Shown: positions 25,258 through 34,447 of the stretch, piece by piece | How positions within the stretch are numbered: position 1 is the stretch's first letter | How the letters are laid out: each line of letters starts with the position of its first letter | Origin: Escherichia fergusonii ATCC 35469 | GTDB taxonomy: Bacteria; Pseudomonadota; Gammaproteobacteria; Enterobacterales; Enterobacteriaceae | DNA: 64,000 bases | Direction of reading: 5' to 3' | Assembly (NCBI RefSeq): GCF_000026225.1 | Contig: NC_011740.1 | Span: forward strand, 62,001 to 126,000 | Notes under the pieces: model-generated | The model's database searches: none | Seen by the model: the letters and a program-made list of their open reading frames with translations, nothing else | What the model was told of the DNA's origin: nothing | Program-made: the position numbers and the translations under genes

Positions 25258-26851
25258 TTCGCCCCGGTAGTTTTTCAATCACGGTAAACAGCAGAAAACA
25301 GAGCAGCAGTAGAATTAACGCGGTCACCGCGCCATCCTGGCTACGATAGGAGCCAATTTGCTGGTAGAGATAAAATGGCAGGGTACGGAAATCATCGTTA
25401 CCGAACAACGCCACCACGCCAAAATCACCAATCGACAGCACACAGGCAAAGGCCAGCGCCTGCGCCAGTGGGCGTTTCAGGGCGCGCAGCTCCACTACTT
25501 TTAATCGTGACCAGCCTTCAATGCCCAGCGACTGACACAACATACTGTAACGCGCGGTGATATCGCGCATCGGGTTTTCCAGCACTTTCAGCGCATAAGG
25601 GATGGCCATTAACGCATTGGTGAAAATCACGATGCCGTCAGCAGATTGTGGCAGGCCGATGGTGTTGTTGAGCAGTAAAAAGAAGCCCGTTGCCAGCACA
25701 ATCCCCGGCATAGCGAGGATCAACATGCCGCTCATCTCCAGCGCCTGGCCCGCCAGCATTTTTTGCCGTGCCCGCAATTCGCGACTGCTCCATAGCAGCA
25801 TCATGGTCAGCACCACGCACAATACGCCTGCCGCCAGCGCAATACGCAACGAGGTCCACAGCGCCTGCCACAGCACCGGTTGTGCCAGCACCTCTGGCAA
25901 CTGGCGATTTACCCCATCGACAATCACCGCCAGTAACGGTGGCAGCAACAGCAGCAGCGCCAGCACAATTAACACCGTGTCGCAAATGCGGCTATGCAGA
26001 CGGTCGTCCGGGTCGCGCCAGCCTTGCAGCAGCGTGGTGCCGGGCGCAATGGCTTTACTTAGTCGCTGACTCAACAGCACCAGCCCAAGGCAACATATCA
26101 TCTGGATCAGCGCCAGCATCGCCGCGCGGGCAGGATCGTAGTCGTAACTCAGCGCCTGATAAATAGCCAGCTCGATAGTGGTCGCCTGCGGACCACCGCC
26201 CAGCGACAGCACGGTGGCGAAGCTGGCGAAACAGAGCATAAAGATCAGCGCAGCAACCGGCGGGATTTGGCGCCGTAACCACGGCCATTCAACGAAGCGG
26301 AAAAAATGCCAGCCGCGCATGCCAAGCTGGGCAGCAAGCTGACGCTGTTCGCCGGGAATGTTTTCCAGTGCCTGGAGCAATAAGCGGCTCGCCATCGGCA
26401 GATTAAAAAATACGTGCGCCAGCAAAATGCCTTGCAGGCCGTAGGGCGAAAAGGTCCACTCCAGACCGAGCGATTGGCAGAGTGATGCCAGCCAACCCTG
26501 GCGACCATAGACGCTAAGAATGCCGAAAACAGCAACCAGCACCGGGAGGATCAGGGTCATTGCGCACAGACGCAACAGCGCCAGCCGTCCCGGAAAGCGC
26601 CTGCGGTAGAGGGCGCGGGCGAGGAATATTGCCGGTACGACAGAGATCAGCGCCGAGAGAAACGCCTGCCAGAAGGAAAAGCGCACCACATGCCACAGGT
26701 AGCTGTCCTGCCAGATTGCCATCCAGTCACCCTGCGGCGCGTTCCACCACAGGGCGAGAAACGCCGCCAGTGCGACCGCCACCACAAGCGTAGCGGCGCT
26801 TACACCTGGAATTAACCAGCCGGGAATTAACGGCTGACGGCGCGTTGCCAT
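25241..26851 (-). CDS. thiP: Thiamine ABC transporter permease ThiP
   Basis: A 536-residue inner-membrane permease made of two fused permease halves of about six segments each, each with a cytoplasmic EAA-like loop that contacts ThiQ. It matches K-12 ThiP over its length. It overlaps thiB upstream by 25 nt and thiQ downstream by 17 nt, consistent with translational coupling. Confidence 0.97.
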   Translation of the reverse strand: MATRRQPLIPGWLIPGVSAATLVVAVALAAFLALWWNAPQGDWMAIWQDSYLWHVVRFSFWQAFLSALISVVPAIFLARALYRRRFPGRLALLRLCAMTLILPVLVAVFGILSVYGRQGWLASLCQSLGLEWTFSPYGLQGILLAHVFFNLPMASRLLLQALENIPGEQRQLAAQLGMRGWHFFRFVEWPWLRRQIPPVAALIFMLCFASFATVLSLGGGPQATTIELAIYQALSYDYDPARAAMLALIQMICCLGLVLLSQRLSKAIAPGTTLLQGWRDPDDRLHSRICDTVLIVLALLLLLPPLLAVIVDGVNRQLPEVLAQPVLWQALWTSLRIALAAGVLCVVLTMMLLWSSRELRARQKMLAGQALEMSGMLILAMPGIVLATGFFLLLNNTIGLPQSADGIVIFTNALMAIPYALKVLENPMRDITARYSMLCQSLGIEGWSRLKVVELRALKRPLAQALAFACVLSIGDFGVVALFGNDDFRTLPFYLYQQIGSYRSQDGAVTALILLLLCFLLFTVIEKLPGRNVKTD

Positions 26852-27810
26852 TCGCTAATCCATGCCTGACGTTGTGCCGCCACTTCGGCTGGCGTGAACT
26901 CTAGCGTGGTTGCTGGTTTGGTCAGTTGTTCAAACCCGGCAGGCAGCGTGACGTTTGCCACCGGATACATCCAGTTGCCGGTTGGGATCGCATTCTGAAA
27001 AGCCGGAGAAACCATAAACTGGAGGAATTTCTGCGCCAGCTCCGGCTGCTTGCTGGCAGCGGTGCGGGCGGCAACTTCCACTTGCAGATAGTGACCTTCG
27101 CTGAAATTCGCGGCGGCGTAGTTATCTTTCTTCTCTTCGAGAATGTGATAAGCCGGAGAGGTGGTGTAACTTAGTACCAGATCGCTTTCGCCTTTTAAAA
27201 ACAGGCCGTAGGCTTCGCTCCAGCCTTTGGTGACCGTGACCGTTTTCTTCGCCAGCTTCTGCCAGGCCTGCGGGGCGTCATCGCCATAGACTTTTTGCAT
27301 CCACAACAGCAGACCCAGGCCCGGCGTACTGGTACGCGGATCCTGATAAATCACCCGCCAGTTTTGATCGCTTTCAACCAATTCTTTCAGGCTTTGCGGC
27401 GGATTTTTCAGTTTGTTCTTGTCATAGACGAAGGCGAAATAGCCGTAATCAAACGGGACAAAAGTGTCATTATTCCAGCCACCGGGAACATTAAAGGCAT
27501 CCGCTGCCACACCGCTTTTAGCAAAAAGCCCGGTTTTGCTGGCGGCGTCTAACAGATTGTTATCCAGCCCCAGCACCACATCGGCTTTACTGTTTTTGCC
27601 TTCCATCCGCAGACGGTTGAGAAGCGAAACGCCATCTTCCAGCGCCACCAGTTTGAGTTCGCAATTACAGTCGGCTTCAAAGGCTTTTTTCACCACCGGA
27701 CCAGGCCCCCAGTCGGCGGCGAAGGAATCGTAGGTATAAACAGTCAGAACGGGTTTAGCGAAAACAGGTGCTGTACAGAGCAACAGCAGGGGAAGATATT
27801 TTTTTAACAC
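26827..27810 (-). CDS. thiB: Thiamine-binding periplasmic protein ThiB (TbpA)
   Basis: ThiB captures thiamine, TMP and TPP in the periplasm for ThiPQ. The start is GTG at 27810, preceded by GAGG at good spacing, which gives 327 residues as in K-12; the longer in-frame form begins at a TTG inside the riboswitch-proximal leader. A signal peptide of about 18 residues ends in APVFA. It is the first gene of the operon, about 40 nt downstream of the THI element. Confidence 0.96.
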   Translation of the reverse strand: MLKKYLPLLLLCTAPVFAKPVLTVYTYDSFAADWGPGPVVKKAFEADCNCELKLVALEDGVSLLNRLRMEGKNSKADVVLGLDNNLLDAASKTGLFAKSGVAADAFNVPGGWNNDTFVPFDYGYFAFVYDKNKLKNPPQSLKELVESDQNWRVIYQDPRTSTPGLGLLLWMQKVYGDDAPQAWQKLAKKTVTVTKGWSEAYGLFLKGESDLVLSYTTSPAYHILEEKKDNYAAANFSEGHYLQVEVAARTAASKQPELAQKFLQFMVSPAFQNAIPTGNWMYPVANVTLPAGFEQLTKPATTLEFTPAEVAAQRQAWISEWQRAVSR

Positions 27811-27849
27811 TTTGCACCTCAAAGAAGAGTGGCAAAGGACTTGAGAAGG

Positions 27850-27940
27850 AGCCTCAAATCCCTTCGCCGGCGTTATCCGGATCAGGTTCGACGGGTATTT
27901 TCTCAGCGCACGCGTCTGCGTGGCACCCCGTTGAGAACGG
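27850..27940 (-). promoter_or_regulatory. TPP riboswitch (THI element) upstream of thiB
   Basis: On the minus strand the leader of thiB contains GGGGTGCCACG...GCTGAGAAAATACCC...GAACCTGATCCGGATAACGCCGGCG...AGGGA, the conserved core of TPP riboswitches including the CTGAGA and CTGATC/GGATAA blocks. Binding of TPP is known to shut off thiBPQ expression in E. coli. Confidence 0.97.
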
Positions 27941-27973
27941 CGTTAGTGTAGTGATTTTGTTATCAACCAGCAA

Positions 27974-29629
27974 TCATGGATCCGGTGGTGCAAACCACGC
28001 GGATTTAAAATCGAACCAGCCGAGAGTGTTCATGCGCAGGCCGCGCATACTGCGTTGCCCCTGAATGATCAGCCAGTGGTGGATGAGCGGCACCATTGCT
28101 TTGCTGGCGACCAGTTGCTGGCACCAGTTCGCCAGGTTCATTTCGCCATTGCGCCAGCGGGCGGCGTCGGCTTGCCAGTCGATCGGAATACAGTGTTGTA
28201 GCAGCGGCACTTCGCACAAATGCGCGAACAGCGAAAAATCCAGCGGCAGCGTAAAGTTGGCGCTGTTAAGCCAGATGTCGCTTTCGATCTCTCCTTCGTG
28301 CCACTGATCGTAGCTGATCTCTTTGATTTCCAGCGTGACCTGGTGACTTGCCAGAATCTGCTGCATGATCCTGGCAATCACCCGATGCTCACTATGATCC
28401 TGATAAAAGGTCAGGGTGAGGCTTTCCAGTCCGGCAGGTTTTTCGCTCTGTAGGATATGGGCATGGTGCCAGCGCGGCAGCAGACCGTAGGCCGGAAACC
28501 ACAGTTGCTGGTACTGCTCTTCGGCAAAATAGACCAGGTTGGTGGGGGAGAGAACATAGCTTACCCAGTCTCTTACCGCCTGATTCGCCCCACGATGGGT
28601 GCGGCTGTCGAACAGTAAATAATAGCAACCTTCCTCCAGGCGGCTTTCAATCTCTTTTTCCTCGCCCTGAGGCCCTTCAAGCATCAGTCCACAGGCTGGC
28701 TCGTCGGCACTTTCCGGCAGAACCCAGACGTTTACTTCGTCGATTAATGCGCGATAACCGAAGAAGTCATCGAATGCCTGAATTTTCAGTTGATTGCTGC
28801 TGTTGCGGAGCACCGCATACGGACCGGTGCCGATGGGATGGCTGGCAAAGTTACTGAGGGTTTCCCATTCGCGCGGCAGGATCATCGCCGGAACTTGCCC
28901 CAGCAGTAACGGCAACCAGCGGTCTGGCTGCGTGAGATGGATGTCCAGCGTCCAGGGCGTCGGCGACACAATTTCAGCAATATGCGAATAGAGCGGCAGC
29001 GTATTGATCCGTTTCAAAGAGGCTATCACGTCGTCCATTTCCAGTTCACGACCATGATGAAAATGGACTCCTGGACGTAAAAAGAAGCGCCAGTGAAGCG
29101 GTGAAATTTGCTGCCAGTGGTGGGCGATGTCCGCCTCCAGTTCCCCATTTTCCTCATTTACGCGCGTTAGCGAACTGAAAATTTGCCGGGCAATATGCGT
29201 TTCGGAACGGCGCAATGCGCTGCCGGGCAGCAGATTACGCAACGGACGATAGTAGAGCACGCGCAGGATATGTCGCCCCTGGCGGAAGCTACGCCCCAGA
29301 TGAGAAACCAGCATTTTCCGCACAGCTGCTTTGTCGCCAACCAACTGCACCAGTTGGTCTATATGGTCCTGCTCAAGTAAATCTTCCGCACGTTGTTGCT
29401 GGAGCGCCAGCCCGGTATAGAGGAATGTCAGGCGTGAACGCTTACCGCGACCGACTTCCGCTTCCCACGTCAACCAGCCACGCTCCTGCATGGTATTCAG
29501 GAGCGTGCGCATATGGCGACGGGAACAGTTGAGCAACTCCGCCAGTTCGTTCAGCGTGGTCTCCTGAGATTTACCGTCGCAGCATTGCCACAAACGGATG
29601 AACTGCTGTTGCAAACGAGAGGAAGGCAT
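27974..29629 (-). CDS. sgrR: Glucose-phosphate stress regulator SgrR
   Basis: SgrR activates sgrS when phosphosugars accumulate. The 551 residues carry an N-terminal winged HTH (about 1-110; NELAELLNCSRRHMRTLLN) and a C-terminal domain related to solute-binding proteins of oligopeptide transporters (about 160-550), thought to bind the sugar signal. It is divergent from sgrS, with about 67 bp between, and represses its own transcription in E. coli. Confidence 0.97.
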   Translation of the reverse strand: MPSSRLQQQFIRLWQCCDGKSQETTLNELAELLNCSRRHMRTLLNTMQERGWLTWEAEVGRGKRSRLTFLYTGLALQQQRAEDLLEQDHIDQLVQLVGDKAAVRKMLVSHLGRSFRQGRHILRVLYYRPLRNLLPGSALRRSETHIARQIFSSLTRVNEENGELEADIAHHWQQISPLHWRFFLRPGVHFHHGRELEMDDVIASLKRINTLPLYSHIAEIVSPTPWTLDIHLTQPDRWLPLLLGQVPAMILPREWETLSNFASHPIGTGPYAVLRNSSNQLKIQAFDDFFGYRALIDEVNVWVLPESADEPACGLMLEGPQGEEKEIESRLEEGCYYLLFDSRTHRGANQAVRDWVSYVLSPTNLVYFAEEQYQQLWFPAYGLLPRWHHAHILQSEKPAGLESLTLTFYQDHSEHRVIARIMQQILASHQVTLEIKEISYDQWHEGEIESDIWLNSANFTLPLDFSLFAHLCEVPLLQHCIPIDWQADAARWRNGEMNLANWCQQLVASKAMVPLIHHWLIIQGQRSMRGLRMNTLGWFDFKSAWFAPPDP

Positions 29630-29696
29630 AAAAGGGGAACTCCTGGGGAAAATCCAGCAATTTAATAATCCCTATATTAGGCCAATAATCACTGTC

Positions 29697-29921
29697 GATG
29701 AAGCGAGGAGGTGGGATATGCATCAGTTTTATCAGCGGTATTTTACCGCAACTGAAAAGTTGTCCTGGTTATATTGGTTAAGCGCCTCCCGGCGTTTAGC
29801 AATGCTGGAAGAACTGATGCAGTGGGAGTTGAGTGCTCCGTAACTGAATTGCCGACATCATGTGTGACTGAGTATTGGTGTAAAATCACCCGCCAGCAGA
29901 TAATACCTGCTGGCTTTTTTT
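29697..29921 (+). ncRNA. sgrS: SgrS small RNA (glucose-phosphate stress)
   Basis: The sequence from GATGAAGCGAGG (29697) to the T-run after CGCCAGCAGATAATACCTGCTGG (29890-29920) corresponds over its whole length of about 225 nt to E. coli SgrS (227 nt). The 3' part with the ptsG-pairing segment GTGTGACTGAGTATTGGTG (29862-29880) and the terminator is conserved, while the 5' coding part has diverged. SgrS blocks ptsG and manXYZ mRNAs with Hfq and encodes SgrT. An AATAAT at 29684-29689 is a plausible -10 element for the proposed start. Confidence 0.93.
29718..29843 (+). CDS. sgrT: SgrT, small inhibitor of PtsG encoded inside SgrS
   Basis: A 41-residue ORF inside SgrS with its own RBS (GAGGAGG) and ATG at 29718. 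It begins MHQFYQRYFTATEKLSWLYW and corresponds to K-12 SgrT (43 residues, from memory MRQFYQHYFTATAKLCWLRW...). The first half is conserved, while the C-terminus (ELMQWELSAP) is different and shorter. SgrT inhibits glucose transport by the PTS permease PtsG. Confidence 0.9.
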   Translation: MHQFYQRYFTATEKLSWLYWLSASRRLAMLEELMQWELSAP

Positions 29922-29948
29922 ATTCTCGCCGCGCTAAAAAGGAAACTT

Positions 29949-31127
29949 ATGGTCTGGATTATGACGATGGCTCGCCGTATGAATGGTGTCTACGCGGCTT
30001 TTATGCTGGTCGCCTTTATGATGGGAGTCGCAGGGGCGCTACAGGCTCCTACATTGAGTTTATTTCTCAGTCGTGAGGTTGGCGCCCAGCCATTCTGGGT
30101 CGGACTCTTTTATACGGTGAATGCTATCGCCGGGATTGGCGTAAGTCTGTGGCTGGCAAAGCGTTCTGACAGCCAGGGCGACAGGCGTAAACTGATCATG
30201 TTTTGCTGCCTGATGGCGATTGGCAATGCGCTACTGTTTGCATTTAATCGTCATTATCTGACATTGATCACCTGTGGTGTGTTTCTGGCCTCACTGGCTA
30301 ATACAGCAATGCCACAGCTGTTTGCCCTGGCGCGGGAATATGCGGATAACTCTGCGCGTGAAGTCGTGATGTTTAGCTCAGTTATGCGTGCGCAGCTTTC
30401 TCTGGCATGGGTTATCGGTCCACCGCTGGCTTTTATGCTGGCGTTGAATTACGGCTTCACGGTGATGTTTTCGATTGCTGCCGGGATATTCGTCATCAGC
30501 CTGATATTGATTGCGTTTATGCTTCCGTCTGTAACCCGGGTGGAGTTGCCGCCAGAAAATGCTCCAGCAATACAAGGTGGCTGGCAGGATAATAATGTTC
30601 GGATGTTGTTTGTTGCCTCAACGCTAATGTGGACCTGCAACACGATGTACATTATTGATATGCCATTGTGGATAAGCAGCGATCTTGGATTACCTGACAA
30701 ACTGGCGGGTCTACTGATGGGCACGGCAGCAGGGTTGGAAATCCCGGCAATGATTCTGGCGGGTTACTTTGTAAAACATTTTGGCAAACGGCGCATGATG
30801 CTCGTGGCAGTAGCCGCTGGTGTGCTGTTTTATATCGGGCTAATTTTCTTTCATAGTCGTATGGCGCTGATCACACTACAGCTGTTTAACGCAGTGTTTA
30901 TCGGCATTGTTGCAGGTATTGGGATGCTATGGTTTCAGGATTTGATGCCAGGCAGAGCGGGATCAGCTACAACATTATTTACTAATAGCATTTCTACCGG
31001 GGTGATTCTGGCAGGTGTTATTCAGGGAGCAATAGCGCAAAGTTGGGGGCATTTTGCAGTCTATTGGGCAATTGCTGCCATTTCGATCGTGACGTTATTT
31101 TTAACCGCGAAGGTAAAAGACATTTGA
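29949..31127 (+). CDS. setA: Sugar efflux transporter SetA
   Basis: SetA is a 392-residue MFS efflux pump with 12 membrane segments that exports glucose analogues, lactose and some glycosides. It lies directly downstream of sgrS and is co-expressed in phosphosugar stress. It matches K-12 SetA closely; the cytoplasmic loop motif AKRSDSQGDRRK is present near residue 75. Confidence 0.96.
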   Translation: MVWIMTMARRMNGVYAAFMLVAFMMGVAGALQAPTLSLFLSREVGAQPFWVGLFYTVNAIAGIGVSLWLAKRSDSQGDRRKLIMFCCLMAIGNALLFAFNRHYLTLITCGVFLASLANTAMPQLFALAREYADNSAREVVMFSSVMRAQLSLAWVIGPPLAFMLALNYGFTVMFSIAAGIFVISLILIAFMLPSVTRVELPPENAPAIQGGWQDNNVRMLFVASTLMWTCNTMYIIDMPLWISSDLGLPDKLAGLLMGTAAGLEIPAMILAGYFVKHFGKRRMMLVAVAAGVLFYIGLIFFHSRMALITLQLFNAVFIGIVAGIGMLWFQDLMPGRAGSATTLFTNSISTGVILAGVIQGAIAQSWGHFAVYWAIAAISIVTLFLTAKVKDI

Positions 31128-31145
31128 TGAATGTAGGATGAGTAT

Positions 31146-31176
31146 AAAAAGGGGGAGAAAATGCTTCCCCCTTTTA
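31146..31176. terminator. Bidirectional terminator between setA and the broken MFS gene
   Basis: AAAAAGGGGGAG-AAAATG-CTTCCCCCTTTTAT forms a strong stem with an A-tract before it and a T-tract after it. It should terminate setA on the plus strand and the convergent MFS gene on the minus strand. Confidence 0.85.
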
Positions 31177-31187
31177 TCGTATACCGA

Positions 31188-32498
31188 TTATTTCAGGACA
31201 ATACGCTTAATGTCGCCAATGATAAAGACATAAGCAATGACGCCGATTAATGCTGTCACCCCGATATAGATCAACGCATAAAAGAAATTACCGCTTAACG
31301 AGATAATAAAACCGATAATCAGCGGGGTAATAATTGATGCGAGATTAGCACAGAAATTAAAAATCCCCCCGGTAAGTCCCGCCATATTATCTGGGGCGAT
31401 ATCAGAAATTAAGGTCCAGCCGAGCCCTACCATTCCCTAGCCAAAAAAAGCAATCGACATAATAACAATAACCGTGGTGTTATCATTAACCCAGTTGGCT
31501 GCAATAATACAGCTTGATAACAGTAATCCAGAAATAATTGGCAGTTTCCGACTGATATTTACCGAACCTGTTTTATTTAACAGACGATCAGATATCCAGC
31601 CGCCAAAAATAATACCAATCGCCGCAGCAAGAAACGGCCAGGTAGCAAAGAATCCAACATGGAGCCACGGCATCTGGCGCTCGTTTGCCAGATAAGTAGG
31701 GAACCAGGTCAGAAAGAAAACCAGTGTAGTATTCCCGGCAAATTGCCCAAGACTGGCCCCGATAATTTGCCGACAGGAGAGAAGTCTTTCGGCATCATTC
31801 CAGTTAAACGGAATATTACTGTTAGCTACGGTGTTATTGTTTACGCCAATGTACGCCAGTTCTTCTTTATTTGCTGATTTTGATTCATGTGGCTCATGAT
31901 AAAAACGCCACCATACGAAGGTAAACAGAATACCTATCGCACCGGTAGCAAAAAATAATATTCGCCAACCATAATGTTCCAGCACAAAAAACAACAAAGG
32001 AGAAAACGCGGCAAGGCCAATATATTCTCCAACGGTGTAAGTTGCCGTTGCCCGTGCTCGTTCATGTTGTGGAAACCATTTGCTCACCACCCGACTGTTT
32101 ACCGGAAAACAAGGCGCTTCGCTAATACCTAAACCTAATCGCAGAAGTAATAATGATTTTAACCCAAGAGCAAAGCTTTGCAGAAGAGTGAATGTTGACC
32201 AGAAAAAAATTGAAAGTGCGTAGGTTAATTTATTCCCAAAACGGTCTAAAAATATGCCACCTGGAATTTGTGCCAGGGCATAGGTCCAGGCAAAAGCAGA
32301 GAAAACAATGCCCATCATTGCTGGATCTATTGCCAGTTCCCTGGTGAGTTGCGGAGCGACTATCCCCAGAATGGTGCGATCAAGGTAATTGATCATCGTA
32401 CCAATGGATAATAGCAATAATATGACAATTCGAGCTCGACTTCTTTTTTGTACCATAGGTGGTGATGCCAGACCATCCTGGGAAGTTTGTGTCCTCAT
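31188..32498 (-). pseudogene. ACS-family MFS transporter interrupted by an in-frame amber codon
   Basis: Reading the minus strand from ATG 32498 (RBS AAAGGA) to TAA 31188 gives 436 codons, a normal size for the anion:cation symporter branch of the MFS (galactonate, glucarate and hexuronate transporters). An N-terminal MFS signature (INYLDRTILGIVAPQL) and 12 segments are recognisable. Codon 354 is TAG (31437-31439) in the middle of a conserved stretch: FFG-stop-GMVGLGW, where relatives usually have Lys or another residue. The reading frame continues intact for 82 more codons, so a single substitution broke the gene. The last membrane segments are lost, so the product is probably inactive. The gene diverges from the LysR regulator, as a regulated transporter would. 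Confidence 0.85.
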
Positions 32499-32729
32499 GG
32501 AAATATCCTTTAAAAGTTTAAAATATTTTTGCATGTATCTTTACAGGCAAAAATACTCTTTCTTCTTATTCATGAGATTTATGTTTTAGTATGCTTTGTT
32601 ACAGATAAAAATTATCAGTCGAGAATAATTGATATGACTCCAGAAAATGACGTTTAGTCCGCAGCAATATTAAACGCTATGGTATATTGGCTACAGTGAT
32701 TTTATTCTTATATTATACGGTCAAAAATA
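32499..32729. promoter_or_regulatory. Divergent control region between the MFS pseudogene and the LysR gene
   Basis: This AT-rich intergenic region of 231 bp is placed where LysR regulators normally bind to control themselves and a divergent target. A near-perfect dyad (AAATATCC-TTTAAA-AG-TTTAAAATATTT, 32501-32528) covers the SD region of the MFS gene. Promoter elements could not be assigned with confidence. Confidence 0.5.
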
Positions 32730-33626
32730 ATGAATCTAAAGCAACTTTATTATTTTAAGCGTCTTGCTGAAACAGAACATTACACTGAAGCAGCATCCGC
32801 ACTTTGTATTACTCAACCCGCCCTAAGCCACGCAATCTCTGAACTGGAGAAAGAGTTAGGTGTGGCACTCTTTGCCCGCCGTGGGCGTAACATTCAGATC
32901 ACGCCAAACGGTAAACGTTTTTTACCCTATGTTGAAGATGCTCTGACGTCATTAGAGAATGGTCGTATGACGTTACAAAAAAGTTGCGATAAAAACAAAG
33001 AAAATATTCGTATTGCCTTTATTTATACCATGGGGGAATATGTTGTCCCACAGTTAATCAATAAATTCTCATTATCACCTGCATATTCAGATGTGACATT
33101 TTCTTTTACCCAGGGAACATCGTTAACGTTATTACAGGATTTAAAAGCAGGAAAAACAGATTTAGCAATATGTTCTTATATTGCCGATGAGCCTGATATT
33201 AATTTTATTCCTGTTATTCAACAGGAATTGGTTGTGGTTACCGCCAGGGAACACCCACTCGCCAGTTTATATAAAAATGAGGTCGATTTAGGCGAGACGA
33301 TCCATTATCCCTATGTATATTTTTCTGAAAACAGCGGCTTACGTCCATTTATTGATAACGTATTTATGCAGCAAAAACTGGTGCCAGATATTGCCTGCTA
33401 TGTGGAAGAAGATACAGCAATGGCGGGTCTGGTGAGTATCAATTACGGTATTGCTATTATGCCAAGAATTACTGCTCTCTCTTATTACCCTGTACATATT
33501 CTGAACATTAAAAATGCGATTCCTCCACGTTATATCTACCTGGCGACGATGAAAGATCGTGTGCTCTCCCCGGCATTACAGACATTTAAAGATGTCATCA
33601 TCAACGATTGCCAGAGTTTTCGGTAA
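32730..33626 (+). CDS. LysR-type transcriptional regulator of island 2
   Basis: A 298-residue LysR-family regulator. The N-terminal winged HTH (MNLKQLYYFKRLAETEHYTE...ITQPALSHAISELEKELGV, residues 1-65) is followed by a two-lobed effector-binding domain (about 90-295). It resembles the CynR/GltC branch but I do not recognise a named orthologue. It lies between the divergent MFS pseudogene and the convergent quinate/shikimate-type operon, so control of one or both is likely. The effector may be quinate, shikimate or a related acid (inference). Confidence 0.88.
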   Translation: MNLKQLYYFKRLAETEHYTEAASALCITQPALSHAISELEKELGVALFARRGRNIQITPNGKRFLPYVEDALTSLENGRMTLQKSCDKNKENIRIAFIYTMGEYVVPQLINKFSLSPAYSDVTFSFTQGTSLTLLQDLKAGKTDLAICSYIADEPDINFIPVIQQELVVVTAREHPLASLYKNEVDLGETIHYPYVYFSENSGLRPFIDNVFMQQKLVPDIACYVEEDTAMAGLVSINYGIAIMPRITALSYYPVHILNIKNAIPPRYIYLATMKDRVLSPALQTFKDVIINDCQSFR

Positions 33627-33630
33627 TAAT

Positions 33631-33655
33631 GCGCCCGGCATTAAATTCCGGGCGC
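33631..33655. terminator. Bidirectional hairpin between LysR and the aroD-like gene
   Basis: GCGCCCGG (33631-33638) pairs perfectly with CCGGGCGC (33648-33655) in the 36-bp gap between two convergent genes. A short T-run is lacking. Its position and stability support a shared transcription end. Confidence 0.65.
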
Positions 33656-33662
33656 AAAGCCA

Positions 33663-34430
33663 TCAGGAAAGAATATCCATTACTTCACGCAACTGAGCAA
33701 TGGCGATCTGCCCAGGCGCTGAAGCCTGGCCCACCGTACCAAATGTCATTGCAGAACCAAACAGGCGACCCGTAACCCGGCTGACGCCACCGATTTTACC
33801 CATCGACATGGTGATCAATGGTTGAGTGGCGTATTTCTCTTTCATCGTCAGTGTCGCCGAAAGCAGCGTCAATACGTCTTGCGGACTTTGTGGCATGACT
33901 GCGATTTTGGGCAGGTCGGCTCCCAGATCCTGCATGCGGCGCAGGCGATAAATAATATCTTCCTGTGCAGGTGTTTTATGGAAATCATGATTACTCATGA
34001 TCACCTTAACCCCTGCGGCATGGGCGTCATTCACCAGAGCACGAACTTTGTTTTCATCGTTGAATAATTCAACGTCAATCAGGTCAGTAAGACCGCTTAA
34101 TGCCGCCTGGCGATTCAGCTCAAAATAGGCGTCGTCACTGATTTCTGTTTCGCCGCCTTCTTTTTTACTGCGAAAAGTAAACAGCAGCGCGGTTTCGGCA
34201 AGCAGTTGGCGAATTTCCCCCAGTGCCTGTAAAACTTTCGCTACGTTATGCACTTCTGCGAAGTGATCGACCCGCCATTCGATGATATCTGCTCCACAAC
34301 TGGCCAACGCACGGGCATTGTTTTGCAACTCGTCGAGTGATTTACCCAGCAGCGGCACGCAAATCAGCGTTTCGCCTTCCCGAAAAGTGATGTTTTTAAC
34401 CGTTACTGCATTCGTCATAGTGTTATCCAT
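33663..34430 (-). CDS. Type I 3-dehydroquinate dehydratase (second AroD-like enzyme)
   Basis: A type I dehydroquinase that interconverts 3-dehydroquinate and 3-dehydroshikimate through a Schiff base. Aligned with E. coli AroD (offset of five residues) the catalytic pair is conserved: H148 (SNHDFHKTP, AroD H143) and K175 (LPKIAVMPQS, AroD K170). It is clearly diverged from K-12 AroD, so it is a paralogue, not the housekeeping gene, which maps elsewhere in E. coli. Two starts are possible: ATG 34430 (255 residues) or ATG 34418 (251 residues, nearer the 252 of AroD); neither has a strong RBS. It is the last gene of the four-gene operon, 17 bp after the transporter. Confidence 0.92.
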   Translation of the reverse strand: MDNTMTNAVTVKNITFREGETLICVPLLGKSLDELQNNARALASCGADIIEWRVDHFAEVHNVAKVLQALGEIRQLLAETALLFTFRSKKEGGETEISDDAYFELNRQAALSGLTDLIDVELFNDENKVRALVNDAHAAGVKVIMSNHDFHKTPAQEDIIYRLRRMQDLGADLPKIAVMPQSPQDVLTLLSATLTMKEKYATQPLITMSMGKIGGVSRVTGRLFGSAMTFGTVGQASAPGQIAIAQLREVMDILS

Positions 34431-34447
34431 TTTTTGTCAGTAAATCT

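Noticed and set aside
31437..31439. Amber codon read as pyrrolysine or another recoded residue
   Set aside because: Escherichia has no pyrrolysine system, and there is no recoding element visible; a nonsense mutation is simpler.
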